Notes under the pieces: generated by a model
The model's database searches: none
What the model was told of the DNA's origin: nothing
The model's input: the letters and a program-made list of their open reading frames with translations, nothing else
Source of the DNA: Paenibacillus vietnamensis
GTDB lineage: Bacteria; Bacillota; Bacilli; Paenibacillales; Paenibacillaceae
Assembly: GCF_020169515.1 (NCBI RefSeq)
Contig: NZ_JAHMHW010000018.1
Span: forward strand, 1 to 64,000
Direction: 5' to 3'
DNA length: 64,000 nucleotides
Shown: piece by piece, positions 1 through 9,880 of the stretch
How positions within the stretch are numbered: the stretch's first letter is position 1
How the letters are laid out: the number at the start of each line of letters is the position of its first letter
Position numbers and translations under genes: made by a program

Positions 1-1370
<1,370 letters not shown>

Positions 1371-1470
1371 ATAACGTTTGCTTGGTCCATACAACCGGCA
1401 GACACCAACAAAGGAATACTATGCCAGTTTTGCATCCAGTTTTCAGAGCGCAAAGCTCATCTTTGGAATG

Positions 1471-1494
1471 AAACCGCCTTTCGGCGGTTTTTTT
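1471..1494 (+). terminator. Intrinsic terminator after the rRNA
   Basis: AAACCGCC-TTTC-GGCGGTTT followed by a T tract. It lies about 100 bases after the 23S 3' end, and no 5S-like sequence is visible between them. Confidence 0.9.
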
Positions 1495-1533
1495 GCGTTT
1501 TCGCTATGGATGGCCGCCTGGATTGGCAGCAAG

Positions 1534-1563
1534 TTGTCATGATCTCCCGAACCATGTTACTAA
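1534..1563 (+). promoter_or_regulatory. Possible sigma-A promoter for the deacetylase operon
   Basis: TTGTCA, 18 bases, then TACTAA, 68 bases before the first start codon of the operon. The -10 match is imperfect, so this is tentative. It is the best candidate between the rRNA terminator and the gene. Confidence 0.3.
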
Positions 1564-1631
1564 TTTGTAACTCTCTGAATCTGCTATTCCTTTAAGATGA
1601 ATCTATCAGCGAGGAATAGAAGGTGAGCGAA

Positions 1632-2756
1632 ATGGATAGGGCAAGGCGGAGGTTGTTTGTTCTGGTTATTTTGGCGGTGGTAATGGTATGGATGGCGGGA
1701 TGTTCGGCTGGTTTGCCTTTGAGCGTGTCGACTTGGGTGTCGGCCGGAAGAGACTCTATCGTGGAAGGTACAGGGGGGAAAGGGCCTTTGACGGAGGCAG
1801 GCGCAGGCACAGGCGCCCGGGAGGAAATTGTCGTAGCAGGCCAAACGGGAGGAACGGCCGGCGGCGGCATTACGCATGGAAATTTAGAAGACTTGTCGGA
1901 TCTGCAAAGCTCGGGAGGCGGCAGCATTGTCAAAGAAACTTCATTCCCGACACCGGCCTCCGCTGCTGCACCGACATCTACACCGGCAGCGTCAATAACG
2001 CCGACATCAACCCCAGCACCGACGTTTACACCGACGTCTACTCCGACGCCTACTCCAACGTCTAAACCGGCAAATGATCAGAAGCCGGGGACGCCGTCGC
2101 CGACTGCAACGGAATCTGCAAAGGATGGCCAAGCGGATGCGGAGGAGCCGGCAAAGCCGACCCCGGATGCGGATAAGCAGGACAAGCAGAAGGTGATTGC
2201 CCTAACGTTCGATGATGGCCCGGACGCGCGTTACACGACGGAAATATTGGATATCCTGAAGGAAAAAGGGGTGAAGGCTACCTTTTTCGTCGTTGGCACT
2301 CAGGCGGCCAAATACCCGGAGATCATGAAACGGATCGTGGACGAGGGGCATGCTATCGGCAATCATACGAACCAGCATAAGGATTTGAGCAAGCTGAGCG
2401 AAAAGGGAATTTTGGACGAAATAACGGAGGCGGATGAGACGATTAATGAGGCCGTAGGCTTCACGCCGACGCTTTTCCGTGCTCCTTACGGGGCGGTATC
2501 GGATACCCTCAAAAAAGTTTTGAAAAGCATGAATCGCGAGCTAATCGGCTGGAACGTGGATACGAGAGACTGGGCCGGCACATCCGTAAGCGATATGCGC
2601 AAAATGATCCGGAACGAGGCGAAGCCCGGTGGTATAATATTAATGCATTCTTTTGGAGGCAAGCATATCAAAAACACGGTAAAGGCGCTTCCCGGCATTA
2701 TAGACGATTTGGAGGACATGGGTTATTCGCTCGTCACGGCTGGCAAGAAGAAGTAG
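1632..2756 (+). CDS. Polysaccharide deacetylase lipoprotein (NodB/CE4 family)
   Basis: Likely secreted metal-dependent N-deacetylase acting on peptidoglycan or another cell-wall glycan. A short signal segment ends in a lipobox, MAGC, so the mature protein should be membrane-anchored. A long low-complexity linker rich in Thr/Pro follows, then the NodB domain over the last ~190 residues. CE4 motifs are all visible: TFDDGP (metal-binding Asp pair), NHTNQH (metal His pair), RAPYG, and WNVDTRDW, then ILMHS near the end. The start is taken as ATG 1632 with AAGGTG at 1620; GTG 1623 with GAGGA upstream is an alternative that adds three residues. It is first in a run with a second lipoprotein and a two-component system, which suggests an envelope-related regulon. 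Confidence 0.9.
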   Translation: MDRARRRLFVLVILAVVMVWMAGCSAGLPLSVSTWVSAGRDSIVEGTGGKGPLTEAGAGTGAREEIVVAGQTGGTAGGGITHGNLEDLSDLQSSGGGSIVKETSFPTPASAAAPTSTPAASITPTSTPAPTFTPTSTPTPTPTSKPANDQKPGTPSPTATESAKDGQADAEEPAKPTPDADKQDKQKVIALTFDDGPDARYTTEILDILKEKGVKATFFVVGTQAAKYPEIMKRIVDEGHAIGNHTNQHKDLSKLSEKGILDEITEADETINEAVGFTPTLFRAPYGAVSDTLKKVLKSMNRELIGWNVDTRDWAGTSVSDMRKMIRNEAKPGGIILMHSFGGKHIKNTVKALPGIIDDLEDMGYSLVTAGKKK

Positions 2757-2783
2757 GGACACAGGCAAGAGGGGGCTGCATCG

Positions 2784-4235
2784 TTGAATGACGCAAGCAA
2801 TGGAGAGGCTGCGAAAAGGCGCGGCGGTAAGCTGCAGGCTGTTTGTCGGCTGGCAGCTTTACTGCCGCTCCTATTTCTGACGGCAGGCTGCCGTTATACG
2901 GCGGCTCCTGCAGATTTGCTGCAGAAGCCGAAGATCGCGCCGGACAAGCAGGCGATCGTTAAGGCGATCGAGGAGACGCTGCCGGCCTACAGTAAGCTGA
3001 CGCTCCCGCTCCGGGAAGATCATATGGAGGCGGTCCGTCTGATCGATGTGGACAGCGACGGGGAGAAGGAAGCGATCGTTTCTTATTATAATGAGTACAA
3101 TACGCCAGAGCTTATGTTGTTTAACTATACTTCCGGCACATGGACGCCTTGGGTGCTTATCCAGCAGCCGCTTGCCAGGCAGATCGCCTGGCTCAAGCTG
3201 GAGGATCTGGATCTGGACGGCGAATTGGAGCTGATTCTGGGCTGGGTCGGCGGCTTTGACAGTCCGAATATGCTGGAAATCTATTCATTCGGGACGACGC
3301 CGGTGCGCAACGATGCGGGCAAGCTCGCGCTGAAGCCATCCGTATCTATGCCCTATTCATACGCGGAAACCGGGCAGCTAAACCTTGACGGCAAGCCGGA
3401 ATTAGCGGTTGTGACGGAGTCGATTGCCAACCAGGAGGTTGCGCTGCCGGATTTTTATTTGACGACGTACAGCTGGGAGAAAGGCAGTCTTAAGCAGTTG
3501 AATGAGGTGAAACTGCAAGACGGCGTAAACCATTATGACCGATTATTGATCGGCCGCATTTCTCCTCGACATCATGGTTTGATTTTGGAGGCGTCGACCG
3601 GGGCGCATGCGACCTATACCGCGATGTATGCGTGGGAGAGCGGCAGGCTGCGCCTGATCTATCCTGCTGAAGGAGACAAGCGGAACGGGGTAAGCGGCAG
3701 GCCGGTCATGAGCGGCGACCAAAATAATGACGGCATTTTGGAGCTGCAGTGGACGAGGGAGGCTCCAGGCTACGGGAATGTCCCTTATTCCGATTCCAAA
3801 TGGATTGACGAGTGGATGCAGTGGGATGGAAAAGAGAGCTTCGATAAAATCCGGGAGGAGTTCAGCGATTACCGGTACGGCATTCAGCTGCGCATTCCCG
3901 AGAGCTGGTTCGGACGCTATACGCTGCGCAACCCGGTTCGTGATGCTTATGCGGTCGTGGCTATCGATTACTGGAATGCAGGATCGCGGTATACCTCCGA
4001 GCTGGCCGCTTTATATGCCGTCCCCGTTCAGCAGTGGGAGGAAATTCAGGAACGCTGGAAGGACAAATCCCGTTCCTACCGGCGGCTGCTGACGGACAGC
4101 GGCAATGTCATCGCGATTTCCTATGCGGAGCAAGCGCCGGACGGCTGGCCGGCGTACGAGCGGCAGGCATTCGGCGAAATGCTGGAAGCCCGGGACGAGC
4201 TTGCTTCCGGTTTGCGGATTCGCCATGATTTTTAG
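2784..4235 (+). CDS. Lipoprotein of unknown function with FG-GAP/VCBS-like repeats
   Basis: I do not recognise a specific function. The N-terminus has a hydrophobic signal and a lipobox (LTAGC), so export and lipid anchoring are likely. The body shows repeated Asp-rich turns such as DVDSDGEKEAI, DLDLDGELELI, NLDGKPELAV and DQNNDGILEL, the pattern of FG-GAP/VCBS beta-propeller blades with bound calcium. The start is TTG 2784, supported by AGAGGGGG at 2769. The gene sits 27 bases after the deacetylase and 14 bases before the response regulator, so it may be a sensor-associated or regulated envelope protein of the same operon. Confidence 0.75.
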   Translation: MNDASNGEAAKRRGGKLQAVCRLAALLPLLFLTAGCRYTAAPADLLQKPKIAPDKQAIVKAIEETLPAYSKLTLPLREDHMEAVRLIDVDSDGEKEAIVSYYNEYNTPELMLFNYTSGTWTPWVLIQQPLARQIAWLKLEDLDLDGELELILGWVGGFDSPNMLEIYSFGTTPVRNDAGKLALKPSVSMPYSYAETGQLNLDGKPELAVVTESIANQEVALPDFYLTTYSWEKGSLKQLNEVKLQDGVNHYDRLLIGRISPRHHGLILEASTGAHATYTAMYAWESGRLRLIYPAEGDKRNGVSGRPVMSGDQNNDGILELQWTREAPGYGNVPYSDSKWIDEWMQWDGKESFDKIREEFSDYRYGIQLRIPESWFGRYTLRNPVRDAYAVVAIDYWNAGSRYTSELAALYAVPVQQWEEIQERWKDKSRSYRRLLTDSGNVIAISYAEQAPDGWPAYERQAFGEMLEARDELASGLRIRHDF

Positions 4236-4249
4236 AGAAGGGGCGGGCG

Positions 4250-5164
4250 GTGAGTATGCGAATATTATTGCTAGAGGACGAGGAGTCCATCCGCGGCTTT
4301 GTCCGCATTAATCTGAAGCGCAACGGGATGGATGTCGTGGAAGCGGAAACCGGGGAGGCTGCGCTTGATTACGCCCGAACGGAAGGGCCTTTCGACATCG
4401 CGCTGCTGGATGTCATGCTGCCGACGATCAGCGGGTTTGAGGTTTGCGCAAAGCTGCGCGAGCTCTATCCTCGGATGGGGATTATTATGCTAACCGCCAA
4501 ATCCCAAGAAGAGGACAAAATTTATGGTCTGGAGCTGGGAGCGGACGATTATGTGCAGAAGCCGTTCAGCCCGGGCGAGCTGATCGCGCGGATCAAAGCG
4601 CTATACAGGCGGATGAAGCCAGCGCTTGACGCTGCAGATGAGTCAGCCGGCGTATCGCAGGCGGAAGCGCCGGACAAGTTGCAGCACGGGCCAAGGAAGG
4701 TAGACGTGCAAACCGGCTTGCTGCAGGGGCAAGAGAAAATAGACGAGCATAACAGTGTGTCGGATGTGCCAGGGACTATGGCGGAAGCAGAGGCTCTCAG
4801 ACAGCTGACGGGACATTCGGAGCAGGCGGCGGCCGCGAATGCGGCTAGCGCTTATGAGCTGCAGGTGGCTCCATTCCGGCTTTCCATTACGGAGCGCAAG
4901 CTGTGGAAGGATGGAAAGGAAATTATTTTGACGCCGACGGAATGGGCGCTGGTCAGGCTGCTGATGGAGCGAGTCGGCGAGAGCGTGAGCCGCGACCGTA
5001 TTTTGACCGAGGTGTGGGGAAGATATTACGTGGGGGACTTGAAGGTCGTCGACGTCAACATCCGGAGAATCCGGCAAAAGATTGAGAAAAATCCGTCCGA
5101 CCCCGCCTTCATCGAGACGGTATGGGGTTATGGCTACCGCTGGAAACGGGGCGGTAACGGATGA
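4250..5164 (+). CDS. OmpR-family response regulator with unusually long linker
   Basis: DNA-binding response regulator paired with the kinase that follows. Receiver domain at about residues 3-120 with acidic pocket LLEDEE, phospho-acceptor Asp54 in LLDVMLP, the conserved Thr in MLTAK and the Lys in QKPFSP. The C-terminal winged helix occupies about residues 215-300 (LTPTEWALVRLLM, VDVNIRRIRQKIE, VWGYGYRW). The family is usually 220-240 residues; here 304, because an Ala/Glu/Gln-rich linker of about 85 residues separates the domains. Start GTG 4250 has AGAGAAGGGG upstream overlapping the previous stop; ATG 4256 is possible. Its stop overlaps the kinase start in ATGA, so the two are translationally coupled. 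Confidence 0.93.
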   Translation: MSMRILLLEDEESIRGFVRINLKRNGMDVVEAETGEAALDYARTEGPFDIALLDVMLPTISGFEVCAKLRELYPRMGIIMLTAKSQEEDKIYGLELGADDYVQKPFSPGELIARIKALYRRMKPALDAADESAGVSQAEAPDKLQHGPRKVDVQTGLLQGQEKIDEHNSVSDVPGTMAEAEALRQLTGHSEQAAAANAASAYELQVAPFRLSITERKLWKDGKEIILTPTEWALVRLLMERVGESVSRDRILTEVWGRYYVGDLKVVDVNIRRIRQKIEKNPSDPAFIETVWGYGYRWKRGGNG

Positions 5165-6555
5165 AAAGCGTCCAGACGCGAATGGTGTGGAGCTATTTGC
5201 TGCTGATCGTGCTCGTCGTCGGCGTACTGGGCGGCGCATTCGCCGCATTGATGTGGAACTATTATTACGGAAGCGCTCAAAGCTCGGTCAAGCAAAGGGC
5301 GGAGTCCGCCCTGAATCTGCATAGCCGCTCGTTATCTTCGCTGACGGTGCAGGATCAGGCCGACTACATGCTGCAGAATATGGTCGATGGCGGCACGCGG
5401 CTGCAGCTGCTCGACAGCACCGGGCAGATCCGCATCGATTCGGACGGCTTCGCGGCGGATGTCCGTTATACGACGCCCGACGTCAAAATTGCCAAAGCGG
5501 GAACGACCGGCACCTGGCGCGGCGTAGATCCTTATTTCGGCGAACGCGTCACCTCGGTTACGATTCCGATCTGGAACGGCGCGCGCGTCGTTTCGATGTT
5601 GAGGTATTCCGCTTCCTTGCAGCAGGTGGACGCCATGGTCAGTTTGTTGATCCGGATGGCCGCCGCGGCGGGAATCGGGGTCGTGCTGCTGTTTCTCGGG
5701 CTGAGCCTGTTTCTGGCCCAGCGCATCGTAATGCCGATCCGCGAGCTGACGAGAGCGGCGCGTTATATGGCGGAAGGAGATTGGACCCGGCGGGCGCTGA
5801 AGCGCAATGATGATGAAATCGGCCAGCTGGCGGAAACGTTTAATACGATGGTTATTGAGCTGAGCAAACGGGAAAAGCTGAAAAACGATTTTATATCCTC
5901 GATTTCCCATGAGCTCCGTACGCCGCTGACGTCAATTAAGGGCTGGAGCGAGACGCTGAAGGAAAGCAAGCCGACCGAGGATGACGAAGAGGTGAAGCTG
6001 GGATTATCGATTATCAGCAAGGAAACGGAGAGATTGTCGGGGCTCGTGGAGGACTTGCTCGATTTCTCGAAGCTGTCCGCACGGACGATGGAGCTGCACA
6101 CCGAGGTGCTCGATTTGACGGGACCGGTAAGGGAAACGGTGAATCAGCTGGCGGTCCGTGAAGAGAAGATGAAGGTCAGGCTGCTCGCCGTGTATGGCAA
6201 AGAACCGGTTATCGTAAAGGGCGATGCAAACCGGCTGAAGCAGGTTATGATTAATTTGCTCGACAATGCGTTCAAGTTTACTCCGGCAGGAGGGACGATA
6301 CGCGTTGCCGTAACGGCTGAGGCGGAGCATGCGCTGCTGACCGTAGCCGATACGGGCTCCGGAATTGCAGCCGAGGATCTTCCTCATGTAACGGAGAAGT
6401 TTTATAAGGCGAACACGGGACAAGGCGGATCCGGCCTCGGTCTCGCCATCTGCAAGGAAATTATAGAGCTCCACGGCGGTCAGCTAACGGTTGACAGCGA
6501 ACGCGGAGCCGGCACGGTCGTGACGATTCGAATGCCGCTTATGCATGAAGCGTAG
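5161..6555 (+). CDS. Sensor histidine kinase, HAMP and HisKA/HATPase
   Basis: Membrane sensor kinase partner of the preceding regulator. Transmembrane segments at about residues 11-32 and 160-182 flank an extracellular sensor domain of about 125 residues. Then come HAMP (MPIRELTRAARYMAEGDW), HisKA with phospho-accepting His250 in SHELRTPL, and HATPase with N box NLLDNAFKFTP, G1 DTGSGI and G2 GGSGLGLAI. Length is normal for the PhoR/WalK-like group. ATG 5161 overlaps the regulator stop by four bases. The signal is not evident; linkage to a deacetylase suggests cell-envelope state (inference). No clear terminator follows. Confidence 0.94.
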   Translation: MKSVQTRMVWSYLLLIVLVVGVLGGAFAALMWNYYYGSAQSSVKQRAESALNLHSRSLSSLTVQDQADYMLQNMVDGGTRLQLLDSTGQIRIDSDGFAADVRYTTPDVKIAKAGTTGTWRGVDPYFGERVTSVTIPIWNGARVVSMLRYSASLQQVDAMVSLLIRMAAAAGIGVVLLFLGLSLFLAQRIVMPIRELTRAARYMAEGDWTRRALKRNDDEIGQLAETFNTMVIELSKREKLKNDFISSISHELRTPLTSIKGWSETLKESKPTEDDEEVKLGLSIISKETERLSGLVEDLLDFSKLSARTMELHTEVLDLTGPVRETVNQLAVREEKMKVRLLAVYGKEPVIVKGDANRLKQVMINLLDNAFKFTPAGGTIRVAVTAEAEHALLTVADTGSGIAAEDLPHVTEKFYKANTGQGGSGLGLAICKEIIELHGGQLTVDSERGAGTVVTIRMPLMHEA

Positions 6556-6575
6556 CCGGGCGGCATTTCGGATCG

Positions 6576-6695
6576 TTATTCTTTGTAAAACAGCAGCTTC
6601 CGCTTTGCGATTACGTAAACAACGGCAATAGCGGCGCCTACCAAAAGCGCGAAGGACAGCCAGTGATCGCGAAGCCATTCAATCCATAACGGCAT
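6576..6695 (-). CDS. Small single-span membrane protein (39 aa)
   Basis: An unrecognised short reading frame on the minus strand: begins MPLWIEWLRDHW, then a hydrophobic stretch of about 18 residues (FALLVGAAIAVVYVI), and ends KRKLLFYKE. A very strong ribosome binding site, AGGAGGTG, sits 7 bases before the ATG, which is the main reason to call it real. The basic tail after the hydrophobic segment predicts an N-out, C-in topology. It lies tail-to-tail with the histidine kinase and head-to-head with the hydrolase gene. Function unknown; it could be a small regulator of the neighbouring kinase, as some small membrane proteins are, but nothing here proves that. Confidence 0.55.
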   Translation of the reverse strand: MPLWIEWLRDHWLSFALLVGAAIAVVYVIAKRKLLFYKE

Positions 6696-6846
6696 AGTTA
6701 CAGCACCTCCTGATGCAATGACGGGTGACGATGATCCGAGTCCCTCCGTCTTCTCCGCTTAAGATACCCGTGCAAGACCGCTATTATTAACCTTTCAAAG
6801 GGAAAACGCCGCAATTCCGATTATGAGGTTTGGAGGCATTAAAACA

Positions 6847-6876
6847 TTGACAGAATAATGTAATCGGTGATATTAT
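6847..6876 (+). promoter_or_regulatory. Sigma-A promoter for the hydrolase gene
   Basis: Perfect -35 TTGACA at 6847, 18-base spacer, TATTAT at 6871. It lies 69 bases before the start codon in an otherwise AT-rich spacer. Confidence 0.75.
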
Positions 6877-6944
6877 GAGTTAACATTAATTCATAGTATA
6901 CGGGTAGGAATTATTATATATGGATGCATCAGGAGGTTATCGGT

Positions 6945-7766
6945 ATGGAAAAGCAATTGACGCTGCGGCATGACGGGCTTGAGCTTACAGCTACGCTTCA
7001 TTATCCGACGGACAGAAACAGAAATGATTTGGAGAAGAAGCAGGCGATCATTATTTGCCATGGTTTTATCGGCTCGCGTGTGGGCGTAGACCGGCTGTTC
7101 GTGAAAACGGCGCGGGCGCTGGCTGCGCAAGGCTCCTACGTCCTGCGTTTTGATTACGGAGGCTGCGGCGAAAGCAGCGGCGATTACGGCGCGCTTGGCT
7201 TCGATTCGATGGTCGACCAGACGAGAACGGCGATCGATTATATCGCCGGCATGGAATGCGTCGATCCGCGGCGGATCGTGCTGCTGGGGCACAGTCTTGG
7301 AGGAGCGGTCGCGATTATGACCTCCGTGAAGGACCGGCGCGTGAAGCGTCTCGTCCTATGGTCGCCGGTAGCTTATCCGTTCAACGATATCGTACGCATT
7401 GTCGGCCGCAGCGGATATGACGAAGCCGTCACGAAAGGAAGCACCGATCACCAGGGCTACACGCTGCAGCCGGCTTTCTTCGACTCCCTGCTTCAGCATC
7501 AGCCGTTCCAATCGGCGACAAGGTTCGGCGGAGAGGTTCTGCTTGTTCACGGCACGGGCGACGAGCTGATTCCGGTCGATTACAGCTTTCTGTACCAAAA
7601 GGTGTTCTGGACCCGCAGCGAGGGCTTGTGCGATAAGGAAATTATTTTTCAGGCCAATCATACGTATTCGTCCCGCCCTCACCAAGAGGAAGCGATCCGA
7701 GTGACGGCCGACTGGCTGAACGGGCTCGACAAGCAGCAGGCGGAATGGCATCATTGGAGCATATAA
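6945..7766 (+). CDS. Alpha/beta hydrolase (serine esterase-like)
   Basis: Cytosolic alpha/beta hydrolase of 273 residues. The oxyanion motif ICHGF is followed by the nucleophile elbow GHSLGG with Ser117; the acid is probably Asp in GTGDELIP, and the base the His in FQANHTYSS. No signal peptide. This resembles the prolyl-oligopeptidase/feruloyl-esterase-like branch, but the substrate cannot be read from sequence. The start is ATG 6945 because AGGAGG lies 8 bases upstream; an upstream ATG at 6924 lacks a site. The gene stands alone between its own promoter and a strong terminator. Confidence 0.88.
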   Translation: MEKQLTLRHDGLELTATLHYPTDRNRNDLEKKQAIIICHGFIGSRVGVDRLFVKTARALAAQGSYVLRFDYGGCGESSGDYGALGFDSMVDQTRTAIDYIAGMECVDPRRIVLLGHSLGGAVAIMTSVKDRRVKRLVLWSPVAYPFNDIVRIVGRSGYDEAVTKGSTDHQGYTLQPAFFDSLLQHQPFQSATRFGGEVLLVHGTGDELIPVDYSFLYQKVFWTRSEGLCDKEIIFQANHTYSSRPHQEEAIRVTADWLNGLDKQQAEWHHWSI

Positions 7767-7789
7767 TTCATCAAGCAGCTTTAAGCGGC

Positions 7790-7826
7790 AAGCGGCTGCC
7801 CGGAATTTCGGGCGGCCGCTTTTTTT
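7790..7826 (+). terminator. Intrinsic terminator after the hydrolase
   Basis: AAGCGGCTGCCCG-GAATTT-CGGGCGGCCGCTT followed by a run of T. Confidence 0.9.
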
Positions 7827-7849
7827 GCCTGGATGGAGGTTTTCTCATT

Positions 7850-7877
7850 TTGCGAGACAACCGTCTGGAAATATGAT
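7850..7877 (+). promoter_or_regulatory. Likely sigma-A promoter of the DUF3048 gene
   Basis: TTGCGA at 7850, 16-base spacer, TATGAT at 7872, about 60 bases before the chosen start. This supports a start downstream of the promoter rather than the earliest possible codon at 7825. Confidence 0.5.
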
Positions 7878-7935
7878 TAAATGGAAATTAGCTGTAACCG
7901 TATTCAAGCTTAACAATATGGGGGAAAAGGCAGGG

Positions 7936-9021
7936 ATGCTCATGGACAAACGAATGCGAATTTCGGCAGCAGCGCTGCTAGTGCCGCTTATTCTGCTGGC
8001 CACGGCATGCAGCGGCGGAAATGGAAATGGCGGGAATGCGGTTCCTGAGGCGACTGAGGTCATTGTCCAGCCAACTGCAAGCGAAGCGCCGCCGCCAACG
8101 CCCGAGCCGCTGCCGTATACGGCGCCGCTAACCGGCATCAAGCAAGCAACCGAAGCGAAAGCAAGACCGATAGCGGTTATGATCAACAATTTTGCCGCAG
8201 CGCGCCCGCAATCCGGACTTACGAATGCGGACGTCATTTGGGAGGTGCTTGCGGAGGGCGGAATTACCCGTCTCATCGCCGTGTTCCAAAGCACGGACGC
8301 CGCAACCGATACGGTCGGACCGGTCCGCAGCATCAGGCCTTATTTGATCGACATCGGAGACAGCTATGGCGCAGTGCTCGGCCATGCCGGGGCAAGTACG
8401 GACGGTTACGCGGTTTTGCAGAAGCAAGGCAAGCCGTACTTGGACGAAATTTCGAATGCGGGCGGCTCGTTCTGGAGAAGCAAGGACCGCAAGGCGCCGC
8501 ATAATTTGTATACGAGCCTTGAGAAGCTGCGCGAGGGCGCGGACAAGAAAAAATATAAGACGGACGTAACGGTGCCGGCGTATACCTTCGCGGACGAAGG
8601 AGCGGCGGAGCCGGGAGTTCCGGCTACAGGCATTACGGTTTCTTTTTTATTGAAGGATTACAAGGTTGGATACAGCTACGATGCGGCTGCCGGACTATAC
8701 AAGCGTTCCATAAATGAAAAGCCGCATATCGATTTGAATAATGGGGAGCAGCTGACGGGGACGAATGTAGTCGTGATCGGCGCAAATCATAGAACTTTGG
8801 ACAATGAGGGCCGGCTTGCCGTCAATCTGACGGACGGGGGACCTGCCGTTCTGTTCCAGAAGGGCAAAGCGATTGAGGCGGAATGGGTGCGCGCGCCGGA
8901 CGGCATGATCCGGATCGTGCTGAACGGAGCGGAGCTTCCGCTTGTGCCGGGCAAAACGTTTTTTCATATCGTACCGAACAGCCCTTCGTTTGAAAGCCAT
9001 GTGGCATGGGTACAATCGTAG
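7936..9021 (+). CDS. DUF3048 domain lipoprotein (YerB-like)
   Basis: Exported lipoprotein: basic start, hydrophobic stretch LLVPLILLATAC with Cys as lipobox residue, then a Gly/Asn and Pro-rich spacer. The mature part matches the two-part DUF3048 architecture of Bacillus YerB: an N-terminal region with ARPIAVMINN and GPVRSIRPY, and a C-terminal region with NVVVIGANHR. Function in the family is unknown. The reading frame is open from 7825, but the promoter at 7850-7877 and AAAGG/AGGG before ATG 7936 (or 7942) favour the later start. Monocistronic, with a terminator after it. Confidence 0.85.
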   Translation: MLMDKRMRISAAALLVPLILLATACSGGNGNGGNAVPEATEVIVQPTASEAPPPTPEPLPYTAPLTGIKQATEAKARPIAVMINNFAAARPQSGLTNADVIWEVLAEGGITRLIAVFQSTDAATDTVGPVRSIRPYLIDIGDSYGAVLGHAGASTDGYAVLQKQGKPYLDEISNAGGSFWRSKDRKAPHNLYTSLEKLREGADKKKYKTDVTVPAYTFADEGAAEPGVPATGITVSFLLKDYKVGYSYDAAAGLYKRSINEKPHIDLNNGEQLTGTNVVVIGANHRTLDNEGRLAVNLTDGGPAVLFQKGKAIEAEWVRAPDGMIRIVLNGAELPLVPGKTFFHIVPNSPSFESHVAWVQS

Positions 9022-9072
9022 CACGTTGGAAATACTGTTAACTGTCGTTAACGGATAGCTTCCAGCGGGCAA

Positions 9073-9108
9073 AAGGACGCAAATCTGTGACGGGTTTGCG
9101 TCCTTTTT
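9073..9108 (+). terminator. Intrinsic terminator after the DUF3048 gene
   Basis: AAGGACGCAAA ... TTTGCGTCCTTTTT, an 11-base stem with a T run. Confidence 0.9.
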
Positions 9109-9147
9109 GTGCTTCATGCATGAAAATGTTAAAATTTTTCGCGTATG

Positions 9148-9189
9148 TTTACATTCTCTTAACAATTAGGCTGTAAACTGTGTTAAGAT
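9148..9189 (+). promoter_or_regulatory. Possible PhoP-box region and promoter of the phosphate operon
   Basis: TTTACA at 9148 and TTAACA at 9159 are spaced 11 bases start-to-start, matching the TT(A/C/T)A(C/T)A direct-repeat format of Bacillus PhoP boxes. TGTAAA at 9172 and TGTTAA at 9181 are the same words on the other strand. TAAGAT at 9184 may be the -10. It lies about 60-100 bases before the PitR-like gene. Function as a Pho site is inferred. Confidence 0.4.
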
Positions 9190-9245
9190 ATTGTGGGCTT
9201 ACAGCAATAGCCTAAAAACATCCAAGTCAGTAAAGGGGATTTACG

Positions 9246-9857
9246 ATGTTCAAGAAGAAGGATATTTTCTTTAAGACGTTTGAAGAAATGGCTGATACCA
9301 TCGTGGAGGCTGTCGAGTATTTCGGCAAAGGGCTAACCGACTTGTCGGACGTAACGGTCTTCGCCAAAACGATGAAGGAATACGAAAGCAAATGCGACAA
9401 ATACACGCATACGATCCTTAAGGAACTGAACAAAACGTTCATTACCCCGATCGAGCGCGATGATATTATGGCGCTGACGACTTCATTGGATGATGTGCTT
9501 GACGGCATTGAGGCCTGCGCTTCGAGGTTTGAGATGTACAACATTACCGAGAAGGATGAGTATATTACGCTGTTCGGCGACATCCTTGTCCGTTCAGCTC
9601 ACCAAATCAAGAAGGCGATTTACTTGCTGACGGAGAAGAAGCTGCTTGCGATCCGCGAGCCGAATATCGCGCTCAACGAGCTTGAGAATCAAGCCGACGA
9701 TCTTCTGCGGGTAGGCATTAAGAGCCTGTTCTCGAACGTAACCGACCCGATCGAGCTGATGAAGCGCAAAGAGATTTACGAAATGCTGGAGCTAACGACC
9801 GACTGCTGCGAAGATGTTGCGGATACGCTGGAATCGATCATTATGCGCAACAGCTAA
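9246..9857 (+). CDS. DUF47 family protein, PitR-like regulator of phosphate transport
   Basis: Cytosolic all-helical protein of 203 residues in the PhoU-like DUF47 family. Typical conserved features are visible: DTIVEAVEYF, the E/D-rich helix YESKCDKYTH, FITPIERDDIMAL, DDVLDGIE, and ELTTDCCEDVADTLE at the end. These acidic helices bind metal/phosphate clusters in relatives. Start ATG 9246 follows AAAGGGGA. It precedes the Pit transporter by 23 bases, the standard pairing in which the DUF47 protein modulates the permease. Confidence 0.92.
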   Translation: MFKKKDIFFKTFEEMADTIVEAVEYFGKGLTDLSDVTVFAKTMKEYESKCDKYTHTILKELNKTFITPIERDDIMALTTSLDDVLDGIEACASRFEMYNITEKDEYITLFGDILVRSAHQIKKAIYLLTEKKLLAIREPNIALNELENQADDLLRVGIKSLFSNVTDPIELMKRKEIYEMLELTTDCCEDVADTLESIIMRNS

Positions 9858-9880
9858 CCTAAGGAGTAGGAGTTATACAA

